DNA of 22,846 nt from a virus. The DNA lies in the IMG/VR virus record IMGVR_UViG_3300027659_001993, positions 1-22,846 of that record, one strand, 5' to 3'. A program made the position numbers and the translations under genes. Positions 1 to 8,646 of the stretch are shown one piece after another (position 1 is the first letter of the stretch; each line of letters starts with the position of its first letter). The notes beneath the pieces are model-generated. The model was not told the origin of the DNA and ran no database searches. It was given only the letters and a program-made list of their open reading frames with translations.

Positions 1-78
1 TAAATCGCTTCCTTCCAATTGCACACCGTTGTCGGTATCTAGGTCGTCTTCGTCTTCATCCCAGTAGTTGTTGCTCAT
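1..78 (-). CDS. Partial acidic protein, scaffold candidate (cut by left edge)
   Basis: The first 26 codons of a minus-strand gene run off the left edge. The start is ATG at 78-76, preceded by the purine-rich AGAAGGGTGGG. The visible N-terminus begins MSNNYWDEDEDDLDTDNG and is strongly acidic: 10 of the first 16 residues after Met are Asp, Glu or Asn. Acidic, disordered N-termini are common in phage scaffolding proteins, and the gene lies downstream of terminase, portal and protease in the direction of transcription, where a scaffold and then a capsid gene would be expected. The scaffold call is inference from composition and position; no domain is visible. Confidence 0.5.
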   Translation of the reverse strand, partial: MSNNYWDEDEDDLDTDNGVQLEGSDL

Positions 79-203
79 AGCAACCCACCCTTCTATTCGT
101 TGTAGTCGCAAGCCTCAGATTCTGGTCGGGGAACCAGCCTGGCTCTTGCTATCGGTCTAGTACGCTATGTGAGGCCGATGGATTCACATAGGATTCTATT
201 TGT
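79..203 (-). other. Structured intergenic region with nested hairpins
   Basis: This 125-base gap is the largest inside the otherwise tightly packed virion operon. It holds an 8-bp inverted repeat, CTATGTGA (165-172) with TCACATAG (184-191), around an 11-base loop. It also holds a second stem, CTGGT (122-126) with ACCAG (133-137), enclosed by GCAAGCC (108-114) pairing imperfectly with GGCTCTTGC (141-149). No U-run follows either hairpin on the minus strand, so it does not look like an intrinsic terminator. A promoter, an mRNA-processing or a stabilising element before highly expressed head genes would fit, but this is inference. Confidence 0.4.
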
Positions 204-1460
204 TTAAATCATACCTCTGGCTTGAGAGGCAAATGACCTGCTACCTGCTACTCCAGAACGTCTGGAAAATCTTGCTCCTTCACGTTCTGCTAAATCTGCA
301 AGTCTTTGAAGTTCAATAGCGTTCTGGTCAAATGTTGCTGACACTGCTTGCTCTGTTGTGTAAGCCTGTGTTGGGGTTATACCAGTTTCAAATGATGTTA
401 ACCTTTGTGCCTCTGGTAATATTTGCGCTACTCTTCCAAATTGTGGACCTGCAGTTTGGAATGTCTGACCCTTAGAAACTAAGTCAGATGCTAGTGCTTC
501 ACTTACTTCAATTCCCTGCATACCACCCGCAGCAATTACTCCAGCCTTCTTGACCGTACGCTCTAATTGTTTTACACCCTCTGGGCCAGTTAATAATGCT
601 GTAGCAAGTTGTGCTCTAGTTACTGTTGGCAATGTCTTTGCTATCTGTTGTTTAACTGGGGCTGGCGCATTGTCAATTAAATCAAATACATCAGTAATAA
701 TTTCAACGCTTTCATCTACTGATTTACCAGTAGCCATAACTGTATTTAAAAATGTTTCGTTTGCTAAGTCACCTAATGCTGAACGACGAAGGATGTCGCC
801 TAATTTTTGTTGGGAGTTTATATACTCTGCAATAGTTGGAACATCAATAGCCTCACCCTTAAGGCGACGTTCCTGTAATTTAAATATACCACTGAATCTA
901 TTGGTAAATTCTGGTATGGCCTTTTCTTGTTGTGCTTGGTATAAAGCAAGATTGATTGAATCTTGTATTGATGCACCATCTTTATAAAATCCAGAAACTA
1001 ATTTATATAACTCAGATACATAAGGCTTAGATGCTTCTTCTTTGCTACCCATAAGCAATGCAAGGGTATTAATAAAGAAATCTCTAGCAAGTACTGGTCC
1101 AGTTGTGCCAACTGGAGTATCGCCTACTTTTTTATCATCTTGTGTTGCTACTTTATTTGGAGTAAGCGCAAGGGTTACTGGGTCAACACTGAATCCCGCT
1201 GCTGATGCTTGGGTTTTTAATTTTTCTGTTTGAACATCTGCGCCAGCGAAAACTTTTTCAAATTGTGCCCTAATTTTAGGGTCCTTAATCTGAGATACGT
1301 TTGCTCTTGCCTCTTCATAGGTAGTGGCTCTAGTTGTATCAGCAGGTTGATTAGTAATGTTTCTTACAGCATCAACTGGGCTTGGTTGTGCGTTTAATGC
1401 TGCAAGTTGACGCTCTAATTCTTTTGCTAACTTATCTGCCTCTGTTGGTTTCCTAGCCAT
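204..1460 (-). CDS. Structural-module protein, 418 aa, unknown function
   Basis: A 418-residue protein that I cannot assign to a family. It is predicted to be largely helical and soluble, with a charged Lys/Glu-rich start (residues 1-20), many Ala/Gln/Thr segments and an Arg/Ser/Gly-rich tail. There is no signal peptide or clear membrane segment. Its start overlaps the stop of the 289-residue gene by one base (TAATG), implying translational coupling. It is the last gene before the structured gap and the acidic scaffold candidate. Position suggests a virion or assembly protein; the sequence gives no direct evidence of role. Confidence 0.8.
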   Translation of the reverse strand: MARKPTEADKLAKELERQLAALNAQPSPVDAVRNITNQPADTTRATTYEEARANVSQIKDPKIRAQFEKVFAGADVQTEKLKTQASAAGFSVDPVTLALTPNKVATQDDKKVGDTPVGTTGPVLARDFFINTLALLMGSKEEASKPYVSELYKLVSGFYKDGASIQDSINLALYQAQQEKAIPEFTNRFSGIFKLQERRLKGEAIDVPTIAEYINSQQKLGDILRRSALGDLANETFLNTVMATGKSVDESVEIITDVFDLIDNAPAPVKQQIAKTLPTVTRAQLATALLTGPEGVKQLERTVKKAGVIAAGGMQGIEVSEALASDLVSKGQTFQTAGPQFGRVAQILPEAQRLTSFETGITPTQAYTTEQAVSATFDQNAIELQRLADLAEREGARFSRRSGVAGSRSFASQARGMI

Positions 1461-2329
1461 TATGATACTCCAAATCCAAGTGCTCTACCAAGTTCTGTTG
1501 CTGCATCAATTGCATTGTTAATTTCTGCTCTAGTCTTGTCTCTATTTGGGTGCTTAAGTGCAGCACGGGTTGCATCACCTACAGATACTGGTGGCACCTT
1601 ACCAATGACGCCATCTGGTCTGATTAACTTATCAATAAATGGGTCATTTAAAGGAAGAGTATTAATATCAACTTCCCAAGTATCTGCAACTGCTCTTAGC
1701 ACTGGATTAACTAAATCTCTTACGGTTGCACCAGGTGTAGTCTTAAGACGTTCTGCATATTGTGGATACTCTATAGCAGCCTTTGCTGCCAATTGAGTCT
1801 TGTAATCGTTTGTGGTAATCTTGCCACTAGCAATTTGCTTAGCAGCCTCCTGAATTTCTACCTCAGATACAGTGCTTAGGTTAAATTCTCTAGCAATACT
1901 ACGAGCCTCAGTAAGCGCATTTAGGGCTTTGGCTCCAAGAGTAGCCTCATCTTTAAAGTTTACCTTTGACCAGATAAAATCTCTAGTAAAAGACTTTGGG
2001 TCAAAGAAAGATGGATACTTAGTGGTAATAATATTTTTGACGGTTGCAGTAATATCTTCAGTTTTACCAGAAGGAGTAGTTTCTTTAGCCTCACGAACAA
2101 CAGTGTCCAATTGTTCGTTAGCATTTTTGTTATAGGCTGCAACAAATGCCGCTATATCTTCTTTACTAAATTGACCAGTAAACTGAACATCTTCAGCAAT
2201 ACTTTGCAGTAATTGTTTTGCTGCTGTTGGGGTAAGTTTAATGGCTTCCCTGGATATAGTTTTTCCACTATCACCTTTTGATAATTGTGAAAGTAGAGCC
2301 TCTAACCTTGCTTCTTGTTCTGGGGTCAT
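1460..2329 (-). CDS. Structural-module protein, 289 aa, unknown function
   Basis: A 289-residue protein without a recognisable domain. The composition is helical, with alternating Ala/Lys/Glu-rich stretches and no Cys pairs, signal peptide or membrane segment. The start overlaps the end of the 1689-residue gene by four bases (ATGA), and the stop overlaps the next gene by one base, so the three form a coupled group. It contains two CTTAAG sites (1553 and 1742), half of those found in the left 12 kb. It is probably a partner of the neighbouring large protein or a minor virion component, by position only. Confidence 0.8.
   Translation of the reverse strand: MTPEQEARLEALLSQLSKGDSGKTISREAIKLTPTAAKQLLQSIAEDVQFTGQFSKEDIAAFVAAYNKNANEQLDTVVREAKETTPSGKTEDITATVKNIITTKYPSFFDPKSFTRDFIWSKVNFKDEATLGAKALNALTEARSIAREFNLSTVSEVEIQEAAKQIASGKITTNDYKTQLAAKAAIEYPQYAERLKTTPGATVRDLVNPVLRAVADTWEVDINTLPLNDPFIDKLIRPDGVIGKVPPVSVGDATRAALKHPNRDKTRAEINNAIDAATELGRALGFGVS
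1740..1749. promoter_or_regulatory. GTCTTAAGAC palindrome inside a virion gene
   Basis: One of only two full palindromes in the left 12.3 kb, in the 289-residue gene. Confidence 0.4.
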
Positions 2330-5300
2330 TGGCTTCCGTCCTTCTTGGTGGCATCTTTCATAGTATCCTCTTCAAAGTAACGATTAATTAAAAGTTGCAC
2401 TTTTGGGTGCCAAGTTTTTGAAATATCATCAATATAATCTATATAATTATTTTTTAATGTAGACTTGTTTGGACTACCATATGGCAATCCTTGATAAGCA
2501 GATACAACAGTATTTCTTATTTCCATAAAAGTAGATATATCTTCCCATACTTTTGTCTTGCCGTATTTTTCCATCCAGGCTTTATTGTTTACAATTTCAT
2601 TTAAGCCATAAGCATAACGGAAAGATTTATCTCCACGCACCGCATCATTATACTCTGTCCACCAGTCTTCGCTTTGGCTTCTAATGTATTCTCTTGCATA
2701 GGTTCTTCTAGCCTCTAGTAAATCTGGATAAGAACGTAAAGATTTATTTTCTCTACGGTCAGCAGCAACTTCTTTAAGTTTATCTGTAACCTCGTTATAT
2801 AAAGCCCAAGCACGATTTACCTGTCTTTTTTGTTCTTCTTGCTTAGGGTTTAATTTTAAGTTATTTAATAAACTACCATCTGGAAGTTTTGTTTCTGGGT
2901 CATTTAATATTCTGTATACAGATAGATTAAATTCTTCTTTATTCATATCTACATCAAGGCCAAGCAAGCCGACCAATTCTGGATTTTGACTAGCAAGTTT
3001 TTCGGCTAGGCCAGTTGAGTCCTCAAATATACGCTTGTAAGATTCATAGTTTGGCGCAATGTAAGACCTAGCACTTGAACCTTTAAAGGTGACTCTATCT
3101 AGCGGAAAGTTTGCACCCATCTTGGCAGTAAATTCAGCACCAGCAAGTTCACGGGCAGTCTTTTCGTTATTGGCAATCATTCTATACTTGTTAACCAATA
3201 AGTCATAAGCATCTTCATATATAGCCATTGGGTTGGTATCAACCTTTGCGGGTGCACCAAAAATAGATGCAAATGACCAACCCGCCCTGACTGCAAAGTT
3301 TTTTCTGGTATCACGATAAACGGTTTCAGCACCAGGGTATTTTGTAATGCCTAGTTCATCTAATGTTCTGTAATAGTTATGAACATCTTTCCAAGAGTTC
3401 AAGAAATCTTGATTACCTTCAGGTCCATTTAAATAGAACCAAGCATCTTTTGCCCAGCGTGGGACGAATGAAGATGTCCAATCGGTTTGTGGACCATATG
3501 GAAATAAAACATCATAGTTAGAGCCTAACCAGGACTTCATTAAGTCTTCCATATCTGGTTTACGCTTATAAATTTCTGATACCGCTATATTAGAAAATAT
3601 AGATGGAGATGGATAGTTAAGTAAGAATCCAATAGAACGAGCATTTAATCTAATGCCCTTATCGCCAAAGAATCCCATTTCCTTGGTTCCTGGTACTACT
3701 AAGTGTGTAGCCTTCATTGGGTCATCAGTAGGATTGCCGTACTGGTCTACACCAAATGACCTAAATGCTGCTTGATAGTTATATAGGAATTGACCTACAC
3801 GCTCTGGATTCTTTAATGTAAATCGTCCATAACGATAAAAAGCATTAAGGGAAGCAGTAGGAAAAGCAGTTGCTACACGAGCAGCATACAGTGCTCTATT
3901 CTGTCTACGAATTGTATAAAATGTTTTTTCATTGGCCTCTAGGGCGTCACGAGTTGCTGCTGCACGCAAAGAATTTATTCTGTCAAAGTCTGTGGTTCCA
4001 TCTTTTTTTACAAAAGACATACCTTGTTCTGCTAACCGATTAGCACGTTTAGCCAAGGCGTCTGCAAAAAACATATCGGCAGTAGCAAAACGAATTGGAT
4101 TTTCTGGTCTAGTTAAATAACTAAATACTTTTGAAGCCCCACGACTAATTGCGCCTTCAATTTTATTTAAGTTGCTGTATCCAAATTCAGATGCTGTGTG
4201 AACATTAAAATCTAAAGGATGAATCGGGCTAAGTCTATTTAATTGGTCACCTAAAATTTTAGCCAGTTCAGAAGAGTTAACCTCTTTAGATAAAGCAAGT
4301 GCTTGCGCTTCAACATTAGGTAAATATCTGTTTACTAAACCAATCCTATCACGCACTGTCTCTACTATAAAAGATGGAGTGACTTCTCCAAATTGCTGGA
4401 AATAAGTCTTACCCTCAGATGTAAGTCCCCAATCAATTAATTCTTTTTCAGTATTTCTAGCAAAAATTCTATCAATTAATTTATCTCCACGAAGTGAGCG
4501 ATTAACAAAAAATGCTAATTCATCAAAATACAATGGGTCATTTACAAACGTAACGGTAGATGGGCCACGCCTTAAAATTAAATTGGAGTGAACGCCAAGT
4601 CCAACCTCACCAAGATAACCTGCGGACATTGTTCTTGAGTTAGAAAATTCTGGAGTAAAAGAAGAACCAAATTGATTTTTACTAAATAGTGAATCAAATG
4701 GAATCCATTGTCCAGCAATCATTCTATATTGTTTTGGTTTTCCATAACGACGCTCTTTATAAGCAGCATCTTTTAAATATACATCAGCCTGTGCTGTGCG
4801 TGCCTTACCAAGTTGACCGTAAATATCATCAATTTCTTTATATTGCCTAGCGATTTCTTTATTAGCAGCCAAAATTTCTTTAGAGTCTGGGGTAAGGGTA
4901 TGTATAGAACCCTTAGCCTTAGTAATAGCAGATTTAGCATTAGCAATTTGAGCGCCGTACTTGGCAGTTCCTCCAGGTAAAGATTCTAAAAATTGCACTC
5001 TGCGTTCTAAAGAGGCAATGCTTGGAACTGTAGACATTTTAGCAAAAGGTCGAACTGCGTCACGTAATTCAAATTCAATATCGTCAACTAGTTTAGATGC
5101 AGCCTTTAGGTCAGCCAAAATTAAAGGTCGATTATCTTTAAGAGTTTTAGGAGATAATTTAATCCCGTATTTTTCTGGCTCTAAATACAATGCTGCGTGA
5201 GCGGTTAAATTGTCAAGTAAATTAACGGCTTCGTTTAATTGATTTGTTAAATCATTAACTGCCTTATCAACCGCTTCAAATTCTTTTTTATTTAAAACTT

Positions 5301-7395
5301 TATTTGCTGTACCTAAAACTCTTTGCTTGTTATTAAACAAGAAGTTTTTGCTCATAGTGGGAACGCCATCTATAACAGCCTTATTTCCAAATGCCATCAT
5401 AGAACTAAGTGATGGTTCAAATAAAGAGTTTTTTGGAATATAGGTTAAGCGACCAAGTGCTCCTATAGTCCAATACTTAGTAAATGTTTCATAAAAAAAT
5501 TTAATTGCATCGTTAGTTACGTCTAATGCTTTTTTAGATTTGCTTTTTTGTATAGCGGTATTAAGTTCTCTTTCAATTATACCCCAAGGAATCATACGTC
5601 GACTATCGATTAATTGACGCTGAGTTTGTGGGTTAACAAGAATGCGTTCGCCTTGGGCATCCATTCCGTAACCTTTTTGGGCTATAGAATTGGTTGCACC
5701 AAATATTTGATTTTTAATTTCTGTAGTAAAAGATTTTATTGCACCAGCGTCAGAAAAACCTTTTGTGTAACCAATGATTAAACCCATTTGGTCATCTAAT
5801 TTATCAAGGATATTATTACGCTCTATATTTGTTTTTGCATTAACAAACTCGGATTTGATTTGAGTCCTATACTCACCAGCACTTATTGAATCCCTGGGTG
5901 TAATTTTTATTAAATTTGAACCATTGCGAAATAAATCAATATCATCAAACCAAGCATCAATTTCTTTTAGTCCATCAAGCGGGCGAGCACCTGAATAGGT
6001 AACAAATCCCAGAGGTTTTTCAGTGCCAACAAATCTAACAATTTTTGTAATAGGGCCATTTAGGGAACGACCAAGAATTCTTTCTTCAATTCCACCAAGT
6101 TTAGTAAAGTCTCTGGTTACGGAAGCGGTTTTTAAATCTTGAAATTTCTCACGAGTTTTAATAAATGCACCCTTGCCAATAACAGGCTCCATTGGTACAT
6201 AGTCTCTTCCAAACATAGTTGGAGTACCAGTCTTAGAATCAAGTAGGGCATCTTTAATAAATTGATACTCTGGCACTCTAGCAATAGCATCATCAAATGC
6301 TGCATTTAAGCGAGTCCAAGCCTCATCTGAAAACTCTAATGGCTTGCCTTCTTCAATTCTTCTTGCACGAAATACAGAGTTCATATCTGCAATTTCATAA
6401 AGGTCTGCAGGAACATTTTTAGATAATCTATCTAATGCTGGCAGATATCCCTTGTCGGCAAGAATTAAATCTTTAACTGTATTTGGGTTTGTTGCTCTTT
6501 GGATAGGACCATAAAGATTAATGTTATTTGTATATTTGTTAAGTATTGTGGATACTTCTTCTATATCTGAAGTACTTGCTAACTTATTAATATCATTTCC
6601 AATTGTGGTTTGACGACCAGACGCTGCACTGCTTTGGGTATATAGAATGCCATCATCAATGTCTTTTTCAATCTTATTAAAGTTATTTGCTTTAGTTGTT
6701 AAACCAGCCTTGCGAGCACTTAAGTAGCCACTTTTAGCAGCGAGGCCAAATGCACCGCCAATCGCTAAATTAGATACTGTAAAATCTGTTATTCCAGTAA
6801 AATATTTACCAACCGTATTGTCAACAAATGCTCTTTGAATATCATCATCATTCCATAAATCAACCTGGTCTAAATCAATTCCACCCTTATCAAATACAAG
6901 ATTAGTAATTTCTTTAATTGGATTTAGGTCTGATTTAGTTAATGCTTGTCCAAGGCTAACTTCTTCAGAGCGGTTATAAGCCTCTGTAATATCTGATAGT
7001 TGAAATCCTTTAGTAAATTCATCTGAATATAAAGGTGAATCAAGGTCTGTAAGTAATGCTGCGGAGGCAATTGGACGGGTTACGTATGGAGATATAACCT
7101 CATCGTGAAGTTTTACTCCAGCCTGTAATACTAAGTCATTGCTGGTTGCTTGATTTTTTACTGAATACTTTAAATTTTCTTTAACAATATTTTGCGCTTG
7201 TTTTTCTAATCCAAGAGCGGTTAATTGTTTACTGGTACCAATATCAACACCAGCAGAAATAGCAATGTTTGAAATAGCCTGAGAAGGTGAGGCTAGGTTA
7301 CCAGTAAATGTACCTATGAAAGTTTCAGGAATCTTAGCAATTGCACCACCTACAGGTTTGGCGATATTGTCTAGGAAACTACTCCATAATGACAT
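2326..7395 (-). CDS. Giant virion-module protein, 1689 aa
   Basis: At 1689 residues this is by far the largest gene and takes about 40% of the virion module. I see no catalytic signature. It is rich in Lys, Asn, Asp and Ile, with long helical stretches (for example around residues 700-880, with repeated charged heptad-like patterns) and a Gly/Ala-rich hydrophobic segment near residues 205-225. That profile fits the large internal (ejection) proteins of podovirus-like phages or a large minor head protein in the MuF-like position after the portal. A tape-measure protein is less likely, because no tail genes surround it. It starts 9 bases after the 64-residue gene behind an AAGGAG-like site and ends in an ATGA overlap with the 289-residue gene. 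The function is inference. Confidence 0.85.
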   Translation of the reverse strand: MSLWSSFLDNIAKPVGGAIAKIPETFIGTFTGNLASPSQAISNIAISAGVDIGTSKQLTALGLEKQAQNIVKENLKYSVKNQATSNDLVLQAGVKLHDEVISPYVTRPIASAALLTDLDSPLYSDEFTKGFQLSDITEAYNRSEEVSLGQALTKSDLNPIKEITNLVFDKGGIDLDQVDLWNDDDIQRAFVDNTVGKYFTGITDFTVSNLAIGGAFGLAAKSGYLSARKAGLTTKANNFNKIEKDIDDGILYTQSSAASGRQTTIGNDINKLASTSDIEEVSTILNKYTNNINLYGPIQRATNPNTVKDLILADKGYLPALDRLSKNVPADLYEIADMNSVFRARRIEEGKPLEFSDEAWTRLNAAFDDAIARVPEYQFIKDALLDSKTGTPTMFGRDYVPMEPVIGKGAFIKTREKFQDLKTASVTRDFTKLGGIEERILGRSLNGPITKIVRFVGTEKPLGFVTYSGARPLDGLKEIDAWFDDIDLFRNGSNLIKITPRDSISAGEYRTQIKSEFVNAKTNIERNNILDKLDDQMGLIIGYTKGFSDAGAIKSFTTEIKNQIFGATNSIAQKGYGMDAQGERILVNPQTQRQLIDSRRMIPWGIIERELNTAIQKSKSKKALDVTNDAIKFFYETFTKYWTIGALGRLTYIPKNSLFEPSLSSMMAFGNKAVIDGVPTMSKNFLFNNKQRVLGTANKVLNKKEFEAVDKAVNDLTNQLNEAVNLLDNLTAHAALYLEPEKYGIKLSPKTLKDNRPLILADLKAASKLVDDIEFELRDAVRPFAKMSTVPSIASLERRVQFLESLPGGTAKYGAQIANAKSAITKAKGSIHTLTPDSKEILAANKEIARQYKEIDDIYGQLGKARTAQADVYLKDAAYKERRYGKPKQYRMIAGQWIPFDSLFSKNQFGSSFTPEFSNSRTMSAGYLGEVGLGVHSNLILRRGPSTVTFVNDPLYFDELAFFVNRSLRGDKLIDRIFARNTEKELIDWGLTSEGKTYFQQFGEVTPSFIVETVRDRIGLVNRYLPNVEAQALALSKEVNSSELAKILGDQLNRLSPIHPLDFNVHTASEFGYSNLNKIEGAISRGASKVFSYLTRPENPIRFATADMFFADALAKRANRLAEQGMSFVKKDGTTDFDRINSLRAAATRDALEANEKTFYTIRRQNRALYAARVATAFPTASLNAFYRYGRFTLKNPERVGQFLYNYQAAFRSFGVDQYGNPTDDPMKATHLVVPGTKEMGFFGDKGIRLNARSIGFLLNYPSPSIFSNIAVSEIYKRKPDMEDLMKSWLGSNYDVLFPYGPQTDWTSSFVPRWAKDAWFYLNGPEGNQDFLNSWKDVHNYYRTLDELGITKYPGAETVYRDTRKNFAVRAGWSFASIFGAPAKVDTNPMAIYEDAYDLLVNKYRMIANNEKTARELAGAEFTAKMGANFPLDRVTFKGSSARSYIAPNYESYKRIFEDSTGLAEKLASQNPELVGLLGLDVDMNKEEFNLSVYRILNDPETKLPDGSLLNNLKLNPKQEEQKRQVNRAWALYNEVTDKLKEVAADRRENKSLRSYPDLLEARRTYAREYIRSQSEDWWTEYNDAVRGDKSFRYAYGLNEIVNNKAWMEKYGKTKVWEDISTFMEIRNTVVSAYQGLPYGSPNKSTLKNNYIDYIDDISKTWHPKVQLLINRYFEEDTMKDATKKDGSQ

Positions 7396-7404
7396 TATAT
7401 CTCC

Positions 7405-7599
7405 TTAAATTCTTTTACGTTTAGGGGTGCTGCCTTGAGGCTGTTCTTGTGTGATTGCTTCTATAAAAGCATCTCTATCATCTACTGAATCCCAAGGGAT
7501 TAATGATAGTTTAACTATTATTCCTAGATTTTGATAACCTAAAGAATTTGCAAACTTGTCTACATTGTCAAAAATACTACCAGGAATAAATGCACTCAT
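7405..7599 (-). CDS. Small protein, 64 aa, unknown
   Basis: A 64-residue protein between the 152-residue protein and the giant protein. The first 45 residues look folded (hydrophobic and aromatic positions, including a WDS motif); the tail is basic and ends in KRKRI. The start overlaps the upstream stop by four bases (ATGA), which supports it as a real gene and sets the start. I do not recognise the family. It could be a head-completion or packaging-associated small protein, but only position suggests this. Confidence 0.65.
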   Translation of the reverse strand: MSAFIPGSIFDNVDKFANSLGYQNLGIIVKLSLIPWDSVDDRDAFIEAITQEQPQGSTPKRKRI

Positions 7600-8054
7600 T
7601 GCATCTCTTTGATAACAAAATTTAAAAATTGTTTATATGAGTCTGGTGCATCAGGGTCTTGCCCTGCAGCAAGTAAGGCTGGACCATATTTGTTTATGAT
7701 TGCCTTATTCTCAATTAATCTTTCATCGCTACGAAGAGAGGCTGGTAATACGCTTTCTCCTGCGCCTCGACCAAAGTTTACGCCAGCGGATTGTGGTTCC
7801 ATTGGTCGTTGAGTATCATCTAATAAAGTTCTAATAGCACTCATATCAAGTGCTGGTGTTCCTTCTGCTTTTGCCAATTTCGCTCCACCTTGCTGTGCCA
7901 TAGTTTCTACTCCAGTAGAACCCAAACTTTTCATATCTGGTATATACATATTTGGTTGACCATCTTTAGAACCAGCACCACCTACTGCCGAAACGCCAAA
8001 ATTATTTTGTGGAGAATTTGGTTGGTTGCCACCGCTGTTTTCGTTACCAGCCAC
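7596..8054 (-). CDS. Gly/Asn-rich small protein, 152 aa
   Basis: A 152-residue protein. Residues 1-60 are rich in Gly, Asn, Ser, Gln and Pro and probably disordered. The C-terminal half is helical and contains a plausible folded region (about residues 105-152, with the segment INKYGPALLAAGQDPDAPDS). It lies directly after the Ntn hydrolase and before the 64-residue protein, with an ATGA overlap at its end. A disordered leader plus helical tail would suit an internal scaffold-like or protease-substrate protein, but I cannot assign a function from the sequence. Confidence 0.7.
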   Translation of the reverse strand: MAGNENSGGNQPNSPQNNFGVSAVGGAGSKDGQPNMYIPDMKSLGSTGVETMAQQGGAKLAKAEGTPALDMSAIRTLLDDTQRPMEPQSAGVNFGRGAGESVLPASLRSDERLIENKAIINKYGPALLAAGQDPDAPDSYKQFLNFVIKEMQ

Positions 8055-8062
8055 GATTCCTC

Positions 8063-8632
8063 CTACTTAGTAAATTGTGTTTTAACAGTTGCGGTTCCAC
8101 CGCACCACACGTTGTATTCAATTGCTATGCTGATTGCTTTCTTTGCTGCACCAGATGCTTTAGCGTGGGTTTTAGTTTCAGACTCCATCGCTGCTAATGC
8201 ACCAAGGGCTAAGGTTCCACCAGAACCTATTGCGTACAAACCTTTGTCATCTCGCATATATCCATAGTCATCACTAACTTGATATAGCCTACCATTAAAA
8301 CAAACTAATGCATCCCAACCTGAATCATCATCATTCTTTGTTTTAGGTGTTGGGTCGTATCCGCCATCTAATATAGTTTGCTTCATAGATGGTAATACTC
8401 TAATCATCATAAATCTATCTGGGTCTTGCGTTTTAATTACTTTAGGTGGTTGCCATAAGTTATTAAGGATATCTCCCACAATTGCATCACCTGCAACTGC
8501 AATTAGATACTCACCAATCTTAACTATCTTCTCACACCCTTTAGCCACGTATGGTCTATCTTGATATGAGGTTGTAGTATCTGCGCCTAGAACAGCCCAG
8601 CCTTTGCCTTGTATTCCAACTATTGCTGTCAT
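8063..8632 (-). CDS. Proteasome beta/HslV-like Ntn hydrolase (peptidase T1 type)
   Basis: This 189-residue protein matches the HslV/20S proteasome beta fold in length (HslV is about 175). It begins Met-Thr-Ala-Ile-Val-Gly-Ile. Removal of Met would expose Thr2 as the N-terminal nucleophile, as in bacterial HslV. The conserved GAD motif is at residues 16-18 (Asp18), the Lys region at 31-38 (KGCEKIVK), AVAGD at 45-49, and the AIGSGG motif typical of HslV/proteasome subunits near residues 134-140. No HslU-like ATPase is in view. Its place right after the portal is where phages usually carry the capsid maturation protease, and no other protease is visible in the module, so a prohead-protease role is a reasonable inference. 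A host-directed peptidase is the alternative. Confidence 0.8.
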   Translation of the reverse strand: MTAIVGIQGKGWAVLGADTTTSYQDRPYVAKGCEKIVKIGEYLIAVAGDAIVGDILNNLWQPPKVIKTQDPDRFMMIRVLPSMKQTILDGGYDPTPKTKNDDDSGWDALVCFNGRLYQVSDDYGYMRDDKGLYAIGSGGTLALGALAAMESETKTHAKASGAAKKAISIAIEYNVWCGGTATVKTQFTK

Positions 8633-8646
8633 TGTCCCCTACCTAG

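Noticed and set aside
122-137. A tRNA T-arm in the gap before the left-edge gene
   Set aside because: The hairpin CTGGT/ACCAG lacks the TTCRA loop pattern, and no acceptor or anticodon arm can be built around it.
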